Positions 25,474 to 33,645 of a stretch of DNA of 55,723 nt are shown in pieces; positions within the stretch are counted from its first letter, which is position 1; each line of letters opens with the position of its first letter. This DNA comes from an uncultured Porphyromonadaceae bacterium. Lineage in GTDB: Bacteria; Bacteroidota; Bacteroidia; Bacteroidales; Muribaculaceae. Location: contig CAMWNI010000014.1 in assembly GCA_947175545.1 (NCBI GenBank), positions 1 through 55,723 on the forward strand, read 5' to 3'. The translations under genes and the position numbers were made by a program. The notes under the pieces are model-generated. The model ran no database searches and had not been told where the DNA came from. It saw only the letters and a program-made list of their open reading frames with translations.

Positions 25474-26223
25474 ATGTTTATCAATAAAACGTTAGGGGCA
25501 GTAGGTCAATATTGCCTTTTTATTAAAAGTGTGTTGACTGTGCCTGACAAATGGAAGGTGTTTTTCCGCCGTACCGGAGCGGAAATCTGTAAGTTGGGAA
25601 TCGACTCGATTCCGCTGGTAGTAGTCATCTCGCTGTTTATCGGTGCGGTCATCACAATCCAGATGCAGATTAATATCGAATCCCCGATAATTCCGGCCTA
25701 TGCGGTTGGCCTTGCAACGCGTGACATTGTGTTGCTTGAGTTCTCGTCGTCAATTCTCTGTCTGATTCTTGCCGGTAAGGTCGGCTCGAGCATCGCGTCT
25801 GAAATCGGGACAATGAGGGTGACGGAGCAGATTGACGCGCTTGATATTATGGGGGTGAATTCCGCTAATTATCTTGTCCTGCCGAAGTTAATCGGGTTCC
25901 TTGTCTATATTCCGATTCTCTGTGTGCTTTCGATGTTCACGTCAATGATTGGCGGATGGGTAATCGCTCAGTTTACGGATATTATCTCCGTTAGCCGCTA
26001 TGTATATGGCCTCCAGGCATTTTTTAATGAATGGTATGTATGGTATGGCCTGATAAAGTGTCTTGTATTCTCAATAATTATAACGACGGTGGCCTCGTTT
26101 GAGGGATACTATGTTGATGGCGGGTCAATCGAGGTTGGCAAAGCAAGTACCCGTGCCGTTGTCAACTCCTCGATTCTGATTCTGCTTTTTGACGTCATAC
26201 TGACTAAACTGCTGCTGCAATGA
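25474..26223 (+). CDS. mlaE: MlaE-type phospholipid ABC transporter permease
   Basis: 249 residues, five or six hydrophobic segments. The MlaE family hallmark is clear: FLIGAVITIQMQ (as SLFIGAVITIQMQ), LEFSSSILCLILAGKVGSSIASEIGTMRVTEQIDALDIMGVN, then LVLPKLIGFLVYIPILC. It is the membrane part of the MCE/Mla lipid-transport complex of the inner membrane. ATGA overlap couples it to the ATPase gene; an MlaD-type protein is encoded about 8 kb downstream at 34795. Confidence 0.92.
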   Translation: MFINKTLGAVGQYCLFIKSVLTVPDKWKVFFRRTGAEICKLGIDSIPLVVVISLFIGAVITIQMQINIESPIIPAYAVGLATRDIVLLEFSSSILCLILAGKVGSSIASEIGTMRVTEQIDALDIMGVNSANYLVLPKLIGFLVYIPILCVLSMFTSMIGGWVIAQFTDIISVSRYVYGLQAFFNEWYVWYGLIKCLVFSIIITTVASFEGYYVDGGSIEVGKASTRAVVNSSILILLFDVILTKLLLQ

Positions 26224-26987
26224 TTGAAGTAAAGAATGTTATCAAGTCGTTTGATGGCAAGACGGTGTTGCATGATGTTTCATGCAAGTTTGACACGGGA
26301 AAGACCAATCTTATTATCGGTCAGTCCGGCTCCGGTAAGACTGTGCTGATGAAATCAATTGTGGGCCTTGTGCGTCCTGACTCAGGCCATATTCTTTTTG
26401 ACGGTCGTGACCGCCTGACGATGTCGACAAAGCAGATTAAGGAGTTACGAAAGGAAATCGGCATGTTGTTTCAGGGTTCGGCACTATTTGATAGTGAGAC
26501 GGTCATGTCGAATGTCATGTTTCCGCTCGTCATGTTTTCAGACATGTCGCAGGCTGAGATGGTCGACCGTGCTAATTTCTGTCTTGAGCGTGTCAACCTG
26601 AAAGGCCAGGGCCATAAATATCCGTCGGAGCTTTCCGGAGGTATGCAGAAGCGAGTTGCGATTGCGCGCGCAATCGCCCTTAATCCGAAATATCTTTTCT
26701 GCGATGAACCTAATTCCGGCCTTGACCCTAAGACTTCAATCCTGATTGACGAATTGCTAAGCGACATCACGCATGAGTATAACATCACTACCATTATTAA
26801 CACTCATGATATGAATTCAGTCCTTGGCATTGGAGAAAACATTGTTTTTCTTAACAAGGGGCATGTTGACTGGGTTGGCAATAAGGACCAGATTTACCGT
26901 TCTGAAAACGAAAGCCTGATTGATTTTGTTTTTGCAACAGACCTTTTCCGCAAGGTAAGAGATTATCTTGTTGACCGTTCTAAATAG
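26220..26987 (+). CDS. mlaF: MlaF-type phospholipid ABC transporter ATPase
   Basis: 255 residues. Walker A GQSGSGKT, Q-loop MLFQGSALFDSETV, signature LSGGMQKRVAIARAIAL, Walker B LFCDEPNSGLDP, and switch His in NTHDMNS. The FQGSALFDS segment is typical of MlaF. It energises lipid movement between membranes together with MlaE and an MCE protein. The start codon overlaps the mlaE stop (ATGA). No obvious terminator follows before the blaI promoter region. Confidence 0.94.
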   Translation: MIEVKNVIKSFDGKTVLHDVSCKFDTGKTNLIIGQSGSGKTVLMKSIVGLVRPDSGHILFDGRDRLTMSTKQIKELRKEIGMLFQGSALFDSETVMSNVMFPLVMFSDMSQAEMVDRANFCLERVNLKGQGHKYPSELSGGMQKRVAIARAIALNPKYLFCDEPNSGLDPKTSILIDELLSDITHEYNITTIINTHDMNSVLGIGENIVFLNKGHVDWVGNKDQIYRSENESLIDFVFATDLFRKVRDYLVDRSK

Positions 26988-27037
26988 AAATTTTTGAAAA
27001 AAGAAAAGATTTAGTTGGAAAATTAAATTTTTTAGTT

Positions 27038-27045
27038 TAACTTTG
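27038..27045 (+). promoter_or_regulatory. -7 box TAACTTTG for the blaI-like operon
   Basis: Consensus box 31 bp ahead of the ATG, with a weak TTGG near 27015-27018 at about 19 bp spacing. AT-rich surroundings and the nearby repeated CGCAAAGTTTATG suit an autoregulated BlaI promoter, but no clear BlaI dyad was identified. Confidence 0.45.
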
Positions 27046-27076
27046 CGGCGTAAAACTAATTTATGTCGCAAAGTTT

Positions 27077-27454
27077 ATGAATAACTATATCCAACTGACC
27101 GAACGTGAAGAAGAATTGATGCGCCTTTTTTGGCAGCATGGACCTATGTTTGTCCGCGAGTTGCACGCATTGCTTCCTGAACCGCGCCCACATGTAAATA
27201 CCATTGCAACTTTTGTCCGCATTCTGGAGCAGAAAGGGATGTTGGCACACGAATCTTTTGGCCACAACCATCGGTTCTATCCTGTTGTCAGTGCTGCCGA
27301 ACATTCGCGGTCAGCTCTTCGCAGTGTGGTAGACCGCTATTTCGATAATTCTTTGCGTGGTGCAATAAGCGCGCTGATTTCAGAGGAACGGCTGACCGAC
27401 GAAGAGGTACGCGAACTGATTGAAATGGTCCAACGTCCAAACGATAAAGATTAG
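27077..27454 (+). CDS. BlaI/MecI/CopY-family repressor
   Basis: 125 residues, normal for BlaI. Winged helix at the N-terminus: LTEREEELMRLFWQHGPMFVRELHALLPEPRPHVNTIATFVRILEQKGMLAHE, then the dimerisation part FYPVVSAAEHSRSALRSVVDRYFDNS and a C-terminal acidic helix. Such proteins repress their operon until a paired BlaR1-like membrane sensor triggers their cleavage. Here the sensor gene follows after 5 bp. No beta-lactamase gene is nearby, so the inducer is probably different. Confidence 0.93.
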   Translation: MNNYIQLTEREEELMRLFWQHGPMFVRELHALLPEPRPHVNTIATFVRILEQKGMLAHESFGHNHRFYPVVSAAEHSRSALRSVVDRYFDNSLRGAISALISEERLTDEEVRELIEMVQRPNDKD

Positions 27455-27459
27455 GTGCC

Positions 27460-28950
27460 ATGTTTCTTTCTTCTTTGTTAATTTATTCGCTGTGTTGCAG
27501 CGTTGGACTTCTGCTGATGTATGGTGCAATCCGTTTTAGCCGGGTTGGAATGATGCGTTATGGGCGTGTTGCGATTCTTGCCAGTGTGTTGTCGGTTGCG
27601 GTTATTGCGGCCTTACCGTTGGTTTTCGGATGGCAGTTGCGTCCGGTTATATTGGTGGAGATGCCAATGGCACTCATACCCGTTACGATGCCGGCAGATG
27701 CACTTTCTGCTGACGTTATGCAATATCCTGAGAGGACTGTTAACGGACTTATATTGTTTAGGGCGATTTACCTTGTCGGCGTTATAATTGCATTTGTCCG
27801 TATGGCAGTGACTACCGGACGTATTGTCTTTGTAATTTTACGTTCTGAACGGCGTTCCGGAGTCTTATTGTCTTTAAATAAGAATATTGTCCCCTTTACG
27901 TGGGGAGGCATGATCGTAATGAGTCGATCTGACTATGAGGCGGATAATGGTATGCTTCTGGCGCATGAGTCGGCTCATAAGATCGCTCACCACTGGATTG
28001 ACCTCTTGATGTTGAATCTGCTTGGCTGTCTGACGTGGTATTGTCCGGCCGCGTGTCTCATCAGGCGCGAGTTGCAGTTAAACCATGAGTTTACGGCCGA
28101 TCGCGCTGTGCTGGCCGCAGGCTTTGACGCCAAAGAATATCAGATGTTACTTATTTCGAAAGCATCCGGACGGAGGTTCGCGAACTCTGTTGCCGACTGC
28201 ATAAATAATCATTCACTTAAATCACGCATAATTATGATGCAGAAAAAATCACCAATTCGCCACGGTCTGCTCCGCAGCATGGCGTTCGTACCGGCAGGTT
28301 TGATTGTTCTAACTCTTGCCTCCTCTCAGGAAATCGCATCGAAGATCGGTTCAACAATGCCGTCTATCAGGTATGTTGCGAATGAGACTCCGGCTCCAGT
28401 TCCGACTCACGTAGATGACGAAAAAATCGAGATAGAAGTTTCGAATACGGCTTCGGTCAAAGTTGTTGAGCGAGCAAACGTTATTGACACAGCCAAAGTC
28501 GCGGCAACACCTGTCCCTGTTGCGGATACTAAATTAAAGAATGTTGACGATGATAAGGTTAGGACTGAAAATCAGACCGAGGGCAAGGAAAAGACTTTTG
28601 GTCCAGTTGAGAAAGCTCCTGGTTTCCCGGGCGGTGAAGTTTCAATGTATTCCTACTTGTCAAAAAACCTACGTTATCCCGAAGAATGTGCCAAGAGAGG
28701 AATCCAAGGTCGTGTTGTGGTTCAGTTTGTGGTTAAGAAGGACGGTTCAATCGGAGCGGTAAAGATTGTCAGAGGTGCAGATCCGCAACTCGACGGAGAA
28801 GCAGTCAGGCTTATCCGCTCCTTCCCGAAATTTGAGCCTGGAAAGATGAATGGCGAGCCGGTCAACGTGTGGTATACTATACCGGTCATGTTTAAATTAT
28901 CTGATGATGCGCTCGACGTTAAGGACAATCGCGCCGAAGAAGTCAAATAA
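27460..28950 (+). CDS. BlaR1-like M56 metallopeptidase with C-terminal TonB domain
   Basis: 496 residues. The N-terminal half has about four membrane segments around the M56 zinc site: AHESAHKIAHHW (HExxH) and ELQLNHEFTADRAVLAAG. In BlaR1 a periplasmic penicillin-binding domain would follow. Instead there is a TM near 265-285, a Pro/Val-rich periplasmic linker (~300-385), and a TonB C-terminal domain at ~385-485 (GGEVSMYSYLSKNLRYPEEC, GRVVVQFVVKKDGSIGAVKIVRG). It pairs with the upstream BlaI-like repressor as a membrane sensor-protease, with TonB perhaps reading outer-membrane state. A strong terminator follows. Confidence 0.9.
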   Translation: MFLSSLLIYSLCCSVGLLLMYGAIRFSRVGMMRYGRVAILASVLSVAVIAALPLVFGWQLRPVILVEMPMALIPVTMPADALSADVMQYPERTVNGLILFRAIYLVGVIIAFVRMAVTTGRIVFVILRSERRSGVLLSLNKNIVPFTWGGMIVMSRSDYEADNGMLLAHESAHKIAHHWIDLLMLNLLGCLTWYCPAACLIRRELQLNHEFTADRAVLAAGFDAKEYQMLLISKASGRRFANSVADCINNHSLKSRIIMMQKKSPIRHGLLRSMAFVPAGLIVLTLASSQEIASKIGSTMPSIRYVANETPAPVPTHVDDEKIEIEVSNTASVKVVERANVIDTAKVAATPVPVADTKLKNVDDDKVRTENQTEGKEKTFGPVEKAPGFPGGEVSMYSYLSKNLRYPEECAKRGIQGRVVVQFVVKKDGSIGAVKIVRGADPQLDGEAVRLIRSFPKFEPGKMNGEPVNVWYTIPVMFKLSDDALDVKDNRAEEVK

Positions 28951-28960
28951 TGTATTTGTA

Positions 28961-29011
28961 TTAAAACAGAAAAAGCCGGGCATATGTGTGGCCCGGCTTT
29001 TTCTGTTTTAA
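28961..29011. terminator. Strong bidirectional intrinsic terminator
   Basis: Perfect 21-bp arms (28961-28981 and 28991-29011) with a 9-nt loop and built-in A/T tracts on both sides of the GCCGGGC core. It serves the BlaR1-like gene and the convergent lipoprotein gene ending at 29021. Confidence 0.93.
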
Positions 29012-29020
29012 TAGATTCGG

Positions 29021-29881
29021 TTAGTCAATAAATGCGGCGCAAAGGTCAAGCGCCCCGCGTGCTTTGACATAAGCCGCGATTGCAGCCTTGATTTGAGCTT
29101 CGGTGGGCGAGGTGTGCAGGGCATTAACTGTTACGAGCAGTTCGTCAGCAGCCGTTTGGGCTGCAGTTACGGAGGGAGTTACAACTTCGTCGGCATATTG
29201 AGTCACGATTGCACGTTGTTCTGCCTCTTTGCCTGTCATTGTGCGGAAAAGCGGTTTCAGCTCGTTGCGCAATGTCCGTTCAAGGGTCAGGCATGCCGCT
29301 GATGCGGCTTTTGCTTCGGTTGAACCGGCATTTTGGCGAAGGGGTTTCGGAATTGCTTGAATCTTCATGGTTGCATCTGAAAGCTGAGACGATAGTTTTT
29401 GGGCCAGAGCGGAATTCTCCAGGGCAGTAACGGCCATGATTGATGATTCATTTACACTACCGTCAAGCGATCCGAAGAGAACATTGCGGATTGAGGCTAT
29501 ATTGGCGAGACAGTCATCGCCGGTTGTGAAAATTGCGAGCGGCGATGGAATGTTTTCGGTTGCTATTTCGTTTGCTTCTTCCGCGCATTCATCAATGATT
29601 TCACTGATGCTCCGGGATGGCGCTTGAGTTTTGAGTTTGATGGATTCTTCAGTTATCCAGTCGCTGAGTTGCTCGGCTGCGTCCTCTCTGAGTTCAGCGG
29701 CTGCTTTTTTCGCAATCGCAGCCCATTTTTTCGGGTTTTTAATCGTCAGGGAAATATTGCCGTTTTCATCTTTTATGACGATTGAATTATCCGGGGTGTC
29801 ATCCTTGTCGGAGCAGGCAGTCAGACCTCCACCGATGCCTGCGGCAATGAGTGCGAGGCCTAAAAATCGGGTAAGCTTCAT
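29021..29881 (-). CDS. Helical lipoprotein, possibly imelysin-like
   Basis: 286 residues. MKLTRFLGLALIAAGIGGGLTAC is a lipoprotein signal (Cys23) followed by an acidic linker. The rest is helix-rich and Ala-rich. The last ~60 residues (YADEVVTPSVTAAQTAADELL, IKAAIAAYVKARGALDLCAAFI) look like the N-terminal helices of imelysin/M75 proteins (V-x-P-x-Y-x-x-L, A-W-x-x-A-R-x-x-W-E-x-x-E), but come at the very end. Middle helices (KKWAAIAKKAAAELREDAAEQLSDW) resemble a later imelysin segment. A circular permutation or an unrelated helical protein are both possible. The GxHxxE iron motif is not seen. Confidence 0.6.
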   Translation of the reverse strand: MKLTRFLGLALIAAGIGGGLTACSDKDDTPDNSIVIKDENGNISLTIKNPKKWAAIAKKAAAELREDAAEQLSDWITEESIKLKTQAPSRSISEIIDECAEEANEIATENIPSPLAIFTTGDDCLANIASIRNVLFGSLDGSVNESSIMAVTALENSALAQKLSSQLSDATMKIQAIPKPLRQNAGSTEAKAASAACLTLERTLRNELKPLFRTMTGKEAEQRAIVTQYADEVVTPSVTAAQTAADELLVTVNALHTSPTEAQIKAAIAAYVKARGALDLCAAFID

Positions 29882-29973
29882 TTTTTTATTAGTTTTTTAG
29901 AAAAAAAGGGTTGTATCCATAAAACGCTCAAGGTGTGAAGATGGTTTAATTTAGGGCCTTTTTCATAAAAAAA

Positions 29974-30005
29974 CTTGCCAAAACCAGGATAAATACTTAC
30001 ATTTG
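29974..30005 (+). promoter_or_regulatory. Promoter of asnA
   Basis: CTTG at 29974-29977 and TACATTTG at 29998-30005, with 20 bp between, fits the Bacteroidetes consensus (TTTG/TAnnTTTG) with one -33 mismatch. The ATG follows 31 bp on. Confidence 0.62.
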
Positions 30006-30035
30006 CACATTATCAATCGGCAATTCGTTATCATT

Positions 30036-31055
30036 ATGGCCTTAATTATTCCTGAGCGTTACAAGCTTAAACTCCTTCCGGAGACAACGGAAGTTGCAAT
30101 CAAACAGATAAAAGATTCCTTCCAGATGTCTTTGTCAGAGGCTCTGAATCTGCGCCGCGTAACGGCTCCGCTGTTTGTCTTGTCCGGCACCGGCATTAAT
30201 GATGACCTGAACGGCATTGAACCCCCGGTTTGCTTCAATGTGCCTGCAATTGATGACGCTCGGGCCGAGGTTGTCCATTCGCTTGCAAAGTGGAAAAGAA
30301 TGAAGCTTGGCGATTATGACATAGCTCCCGGCTACGGGATCTATACGGACATGAACGCGATTCGCACAACCGAGGAACTTGATAATATACATTCGCTATA
30401 TGTTGACCAGTGGGATTGGGAGCAGACAATACGCCCGAACCAGCGTACGGTCGAGTATCTTTATAACACGGTGAGAAAGATTTATGCAGCGATAAAGCGG
30501 ACCGAAACCGACGTTTATCGCACGTATCCTCACATAACGCCTTTCCTGCCTGATGAAATCACGTTCATAACGGCACAGGAACTTCTTCATCGTTATCCGT
30601 CTTTGGGAGCAAAGGAGCGCGAGCGCGAAATCGCGCGTGAGTTTGGCGCAGTGTTTATTCGCGGCATTGGTGGAAAACTCTCAGACGGTCGCAAACATGA
30701 CAGCCGTGCGGCTGACTATGACGACTGGACTACCGGTGGTGGTCTGAACGGTGATATCATTGTTTGGAATCCGGTGCTGAACATTCCGTTTGAACTGTCG
30801 TCGATGGGCATAAGAGTCAATGCCGAAGCTCTTCGCCTACAGCTTACACTTGAAGGCAAAGGGCATTATTCCGAACGTGAATTCCATAAGAGATTGTTGA
30901 ACGGAAAACTGCCCCAAAGTATTGGTGGCGGCATCGGTCAAAGCCGTCTCTGCATGCTTTTGCTTCAGAAGGCCCATATTGGAGAGGTGCAGGTCAGTCT
31001 TTGGCCTCAAGAGCAGATTAAACGCTGCATGGCCGCCGGAATTCAACTGCTTTAA
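30036..31055 (+). CDS. asnA: Aspartate-ammonia ligase
   Basis: 339 residues. AsnA makes asparagine from aspartate, ammonia and ATP in the cytoplasm (class II aaRS-like fold). Motifs: LSEALNLRRVTAPLFV, GINDDLNGIEPPV, HSLAKWKRMKLGDY, GIYTDMNAIR, LDNIHSLYVDQWDWE, and near the end GGGIGQSRLCMLLLQKAHIGEVQVS. Length matches the family. A longer TTG-started frame from 30003 exists, but the -7 box at 29998-30005 overlaps it, so ATG 30036 (MALIIPERY) is right. Confidence 0.96.
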   Translation: MALIIPERYKLKLLPETTEVAIKQIKDSFQMSLSEALNLRRVTAPLFVLSGTGINDDLNGIEPPVCFNVPAIDDARAEVVHSLAKWKRMKLGDYDIAPGYGIYTDMNAIRTTEELDNIHSLYVDQWDWEQTIRPNQRTVEYLYNTVRKIYAAIKRTETDVYRTYPHITPFLPDEITFITAQELLHRYPSLGAKEREREIAREFGAVFIRGIGGKLSDGRKHDSRAADYDDWTTGGGLNGDIIVWNPVLNIPFELSSMGIRVNAEALRLQLTLEGKGHYSEREFHKRLLNGKLPQSIGGGIGQSRLCMLLLQKAHIGEVQVSLWPQEQIKRCMAAGIQLL

Positions 31056-31102
31056 GAATTAAATTTGGATATCTGTCCCGGATTAGTTAAGCCGGCATTT
31101 TC

Positions 31103-31146
31103 AGACCCCGTTCCCCAGCGTTAATAAATATTGGGGAACGGGGTCT
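31103..31146. terminator. Convergent hairpin between asnA and dnaB
   Basis: Perfect 15-bp stem (AGACCCCGTTCCCCA and its complement) with a 14-nt loop. T-tracts are poor (TAGTATAATT follows), so it may act as a weak intrinsic or protecting hairpin for the two converging genes. Confidence 0.65.
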
Positions 31147-31164
31147 TAGTATAATTCTCGATGC

Positions 31165-32712
31165 TCAAAATGGCGCGTCTTCACTCGGCGACGGAGTAAT
31201 GTCCGCAGTGCCGCCTCCCGGTTTTGTCGGAGTCGCAAACGGGTCGGCGTCACCAAGATCAGCGTTGAGAGCTGACGCAGCGGTCGACTGCGAGAATTCA
31301 GACGCGTTTTCTTTCCAGTTTTCGAAGCGTGCATATTTGGCGCGAAAGCGAAGGTTAACATCGCCAACCGCACCTGAACGATGTTTGGCTATGATGAACT
31401 CGGCCAGGCCGCGCTTGTCAACTGCTTCATCATAGGCCGCTCCGTGAAGATAATACTCCGGGCGGTGGATAAAGCAGACAATGTCAGCATCCTGTTCGAT
31501 GGCACCCGATTCGCGAAGGTCGCTAAGTTGCGGACGCTTGTCTTCCGAGCGCGATTCAACCGAACGGTTGAGCTGGGAAAGGGCCACAATCGGAATGTTC
31601 AACTCTTTAGCAAGTTCCTTAAGCGAGCGGGAAATCATTGAAACCTCCTGTTCGCGTGAGCCGAAGCGCATGCCCGAGGCGTTCATCAACTGGAGATAGT
31701 CAATCACAATAAACTGCACGCCTTTCTCACGCACAAGTCGGCGCGCTTTGGTTCTCAATTCAAGGATGCTCAGACCGGGTGAATCATCAATGAAAATCGG
31801 AGCGGAGTAGAGGTTCTTGATACGCGTCATCAGCTGTTGCCATTCCAACTCGCTCAGACGTCCGGATTTGATTTTCTCACCCTCGATTTCGCAGACGTTC
31901 TGAATCAGACGGTTGACAAGCTGGAGTTTCGACATTTCAAGAGAGAAAATCGCTACGTGAGTGCCGAAATTCACAGCCATGTTCTTACACATTGACAGCA
32001 CCATTGCGGTCTTACCCATTGCCGGACGGGCGGCAATGATTATGAGGTCCGAATTTTGCCATCCGGAGGTCATCTTGTCCAGTTCCGTATAGCCGGAACT
32101 CAGGCCGCTCAGGCCTGTTTCGCGGTTTGCAGCCGTCTGGATACTCTCGATTGCCTGCGCAATGACTGGGTCAATCTGTACAACTTCTTTTTTGACATTG
32201 CGTTGACTTAATTCAAAGAGCCGGCCTTCGGCCTGCTGGAGAACGTCATCTACGTCAAGGCTTGCGTCGTAAGCATTGTTGGTGACCGATGAGGCGAATG
32301 AAATCAGCTCGCGGGCCAGGTACTGCTGAGCAAGGATTCGCGCATGCCATTCAATATTGGCTGCTGAGGCTACTCGCGATGTCAGTTCGGCAATAAACGG
32401 AACACCGCCGACTTCATCCAGGGTGTTAGTTTGTCTAAGTTGGTCCGTTACGGTCAGCATGTCAATCGGTAGCTGGGCCGCGCCGAGTGCCTGAACCGCT
32501 TCGTAGATTTTCTGATGGGCCGGTTCGTAGAACGATTCGGGGCGTAGCAGGTCGCACACTGCCGGAAATGCGTCTTTTTCAAGCATGAGTGCGCCGAGAA
32601 CGGCCTCTTCAACATCCTTGTCATGAGGCGGTACGCGTCCGCCAACCTCCTGTGAGGCGACGTGGGTCGGTTTGTTGCGATTGAACTGTCGATTATTGTC
32701 GAACGGGGGCAT
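31165..32712 (-). CDS. dnaB: Replicative DNA helicase DnaB
   Basis: 515 residues. N-terminal domain from about 28 (VPPHDKDVEEAVLGALML) through LPIDMLTVTDQL and a linker; RecA-like ATPase from ~200 with LSSGYTELDKMTSGWQNSDLIIIAARPAMGKTA (Walker A), FSLEMS, FIVIDYLQLM (Walker B), and GSREQEVSMISRSLKELAKELNIPIVALSQLNR. No intein. The C-terminal tail is Ser/Pro-rich. It unwinds DNA at the fork. The last bases of the GldB-like gene overlap its start by 20 bp, so the two are likely co-transcribed. Confidence 0.96.
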   Translation of the reverse strand: MPPFDNNRQFNRNKPTHVASQEVGGRVPPHDKDVEEAVLGALMLEKDAFPAVCDLLRPESFYEPAHQKIYEAVQALGAAQLPIDMLTVTDQLRQTNTLDEVGGVPFIAELTSRVASAANIEWHARILAQQYLARELISFASSVTNNAYDASLDVDDVLQQAEGRLFELSQRNVKKEVVQIDPVIAQAIESIQTAANRETGLSGLSSGYTELDKMTSGWQNSDLIIIAARPAMGKTAMVLSMCKNMAVNFGTHVAIFSLEMSKLQLVNRLIQNVCEIEGEKIKSGRLSELEWQQLMTRIKNLYSAPIFIDDSPGLSILELRTKARRLVREKGVQFIVIDYLQLMNASGMRFGSREQEVSMISRSLKELAKELNIPIVALSQLNRSVESRSEDKRPQLSDLRESGAIEQDADIVCFIHRPEYYLHGAAYDEAVDKRGLAEFIIAKHRSGAVGDVNLRFRAKYARFENWKENASEFSQSTAASALNADLGDADPFATPTKPGGGTADITPSPSEDAPF

Positions 32713-33556
32713 ATTGTGATTTAATTAGTGTTTGATTGTCGTTATAAAGTTTTTTCTCAAGGATTTCGCGTGGAGAAAACCCGGTTTTATCAACGAAGGC
32801 GCGCACAAGTCTGACGGCTGTGAAAAGAGCCGCCTGGCCGGGCGCGTTGGCGTTAATCAGATTTGTGTTGGCTGCCGGTGAAAGCAGACGCTCGGCAACA
32901 GTCGGGTCGGTCGAGTAGAGTAGGTCACGGTCAATCATTGTCAGCCAGATGTTTCCTTCATTTTCTTCACACCATTTTATCTCATCCGGCGTAAGTCCGA
33001 GGAGAGTGGCGTCTGGCGCACGCATACGCTCGTTAGCCGTTTCAAGAAGTGCGCCTTGATAAATCAGACGGTTGAGCAGGGTGGGTGACGGGCCGAATTC
33101 AGTCGGATAGAGGGCTGCAATCCGGGCCTGCATTACATCGGTTGGCAGTCGTTCAATTGATTTACGATGTCGCACGAAACTTGGGAAAATGCCCCGATAG
33201 CCTTCGTAGTCCGCTCCGAGATAATGGTTGAGTCCAATGAAGATGTCACCCCCGGGAGTTGTTATGACGCTCTGGCGATAAGGAATAATCACGCCATAGA
33301 GCCTTACGCCACTGTTTTCGCCAAGAGCCTGGCCAAGCACGCGCTCAACCGAGTCGAGCGGCGGAAGCAGCCGGGCAATGTCAGGTGCGAATGCCGAGTC
33401 AGCCCGTTCCGTGTCGCCTATAATCAGACGAAGTTCAGCGCGTGTGGCCGAATCCGGATTCTCAATTCTATGAGGCTTCGATTGTGGCTTGCCGACGCAA
33501 CCAAGGAGCATGACGAAGGCGAAAAAAAGTGGATGAAATGGCAGATTTTTTGGCAT
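32693..33556 (-). CDS. GldB-like lipoprotein
   Basis: 287 residues. Start 33556 (MPKNLPFHPLFFAFVMLLGC) gives a lipoprotein with Cys20; the longer frame to 33601 would include a -7 box at 33585-33592. The body resembles GldB-related lipoproteins: GGDIFIGLNHYLGADYEGYRGIFPSFVRHRKS, then ALYP, NRLIYQGALLE, and EENEGNIWLTMIDRDLLYSTDP, PGQAALFTAVRLVRAFV. GldB is needed for gliding and type IX secretion in flavobacteria; non-gliding Bacteroidales keep homologues of unclear role. It overlaps dnaB by 20 bp. Confidence 0.78.
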   Translation of the reverse strand: MPKNLPFHPLFFAFVMLLGCVGKPQSKPHRIENPDSATRAELRLIIGDTERADSAFAPDIARLLPPLDSVERVLGQALGENSGVRLYGVIIPYRQSVITTPGGDIFIGLNHYLGADYEGYRGIFPSFVRHRKSIERLPTDVMQARIAALYPTEFGPSPTLLNRLIYQGALLETANERMRAPDATLLGLTPDEIKWCEENEGNIWLTMIDRDLLYSTDPTVAERLLSPAANTNLINANAPGQAALFTAVRLVRAFVDKTGFSPREILEKKLYNDNQTLIKSQYAPVRQ

Positions 33557-33584
33557 TTTTGGCAATTTCAGTTGTTTTAGAGTG

Positions 33585-33592
33585 CAAATATA
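33585..33592 (-). promoter_or_regulatory. -7 box TATATTTG for the GldB-like gene/dnaB
   Basis: TAnnTTTG match on the minus strand, 28 bp ahead of the start codon. No TTTG at the right spacing. It decides against the longer frame to 33601. Confidence 0.5.
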
Positions 33593-33615
33593 GCGATTCA
33601 ACCGCCAAAAATTAC

Positions 33616-33623
33616 TAATTTTG
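33616..33623 (+). promoter_or_regulatory. -7 box TAATTTTG for the amidase
   Basis: TAnnTTTG match, 22 bp ahead of the amidase ATG, divergent from the box at 33585-33592. Confidence 0.45.
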
Positions 33624-33645
33624 CCAAAACTTTTTTCAACAAGTT

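Noticed and set aside
27077-28950. Beta-lactam resistance operon
   Set aside because: The BlaR1-like protein lacks the penicillin-binding domain and there is no beta-lactamase gene nearby.
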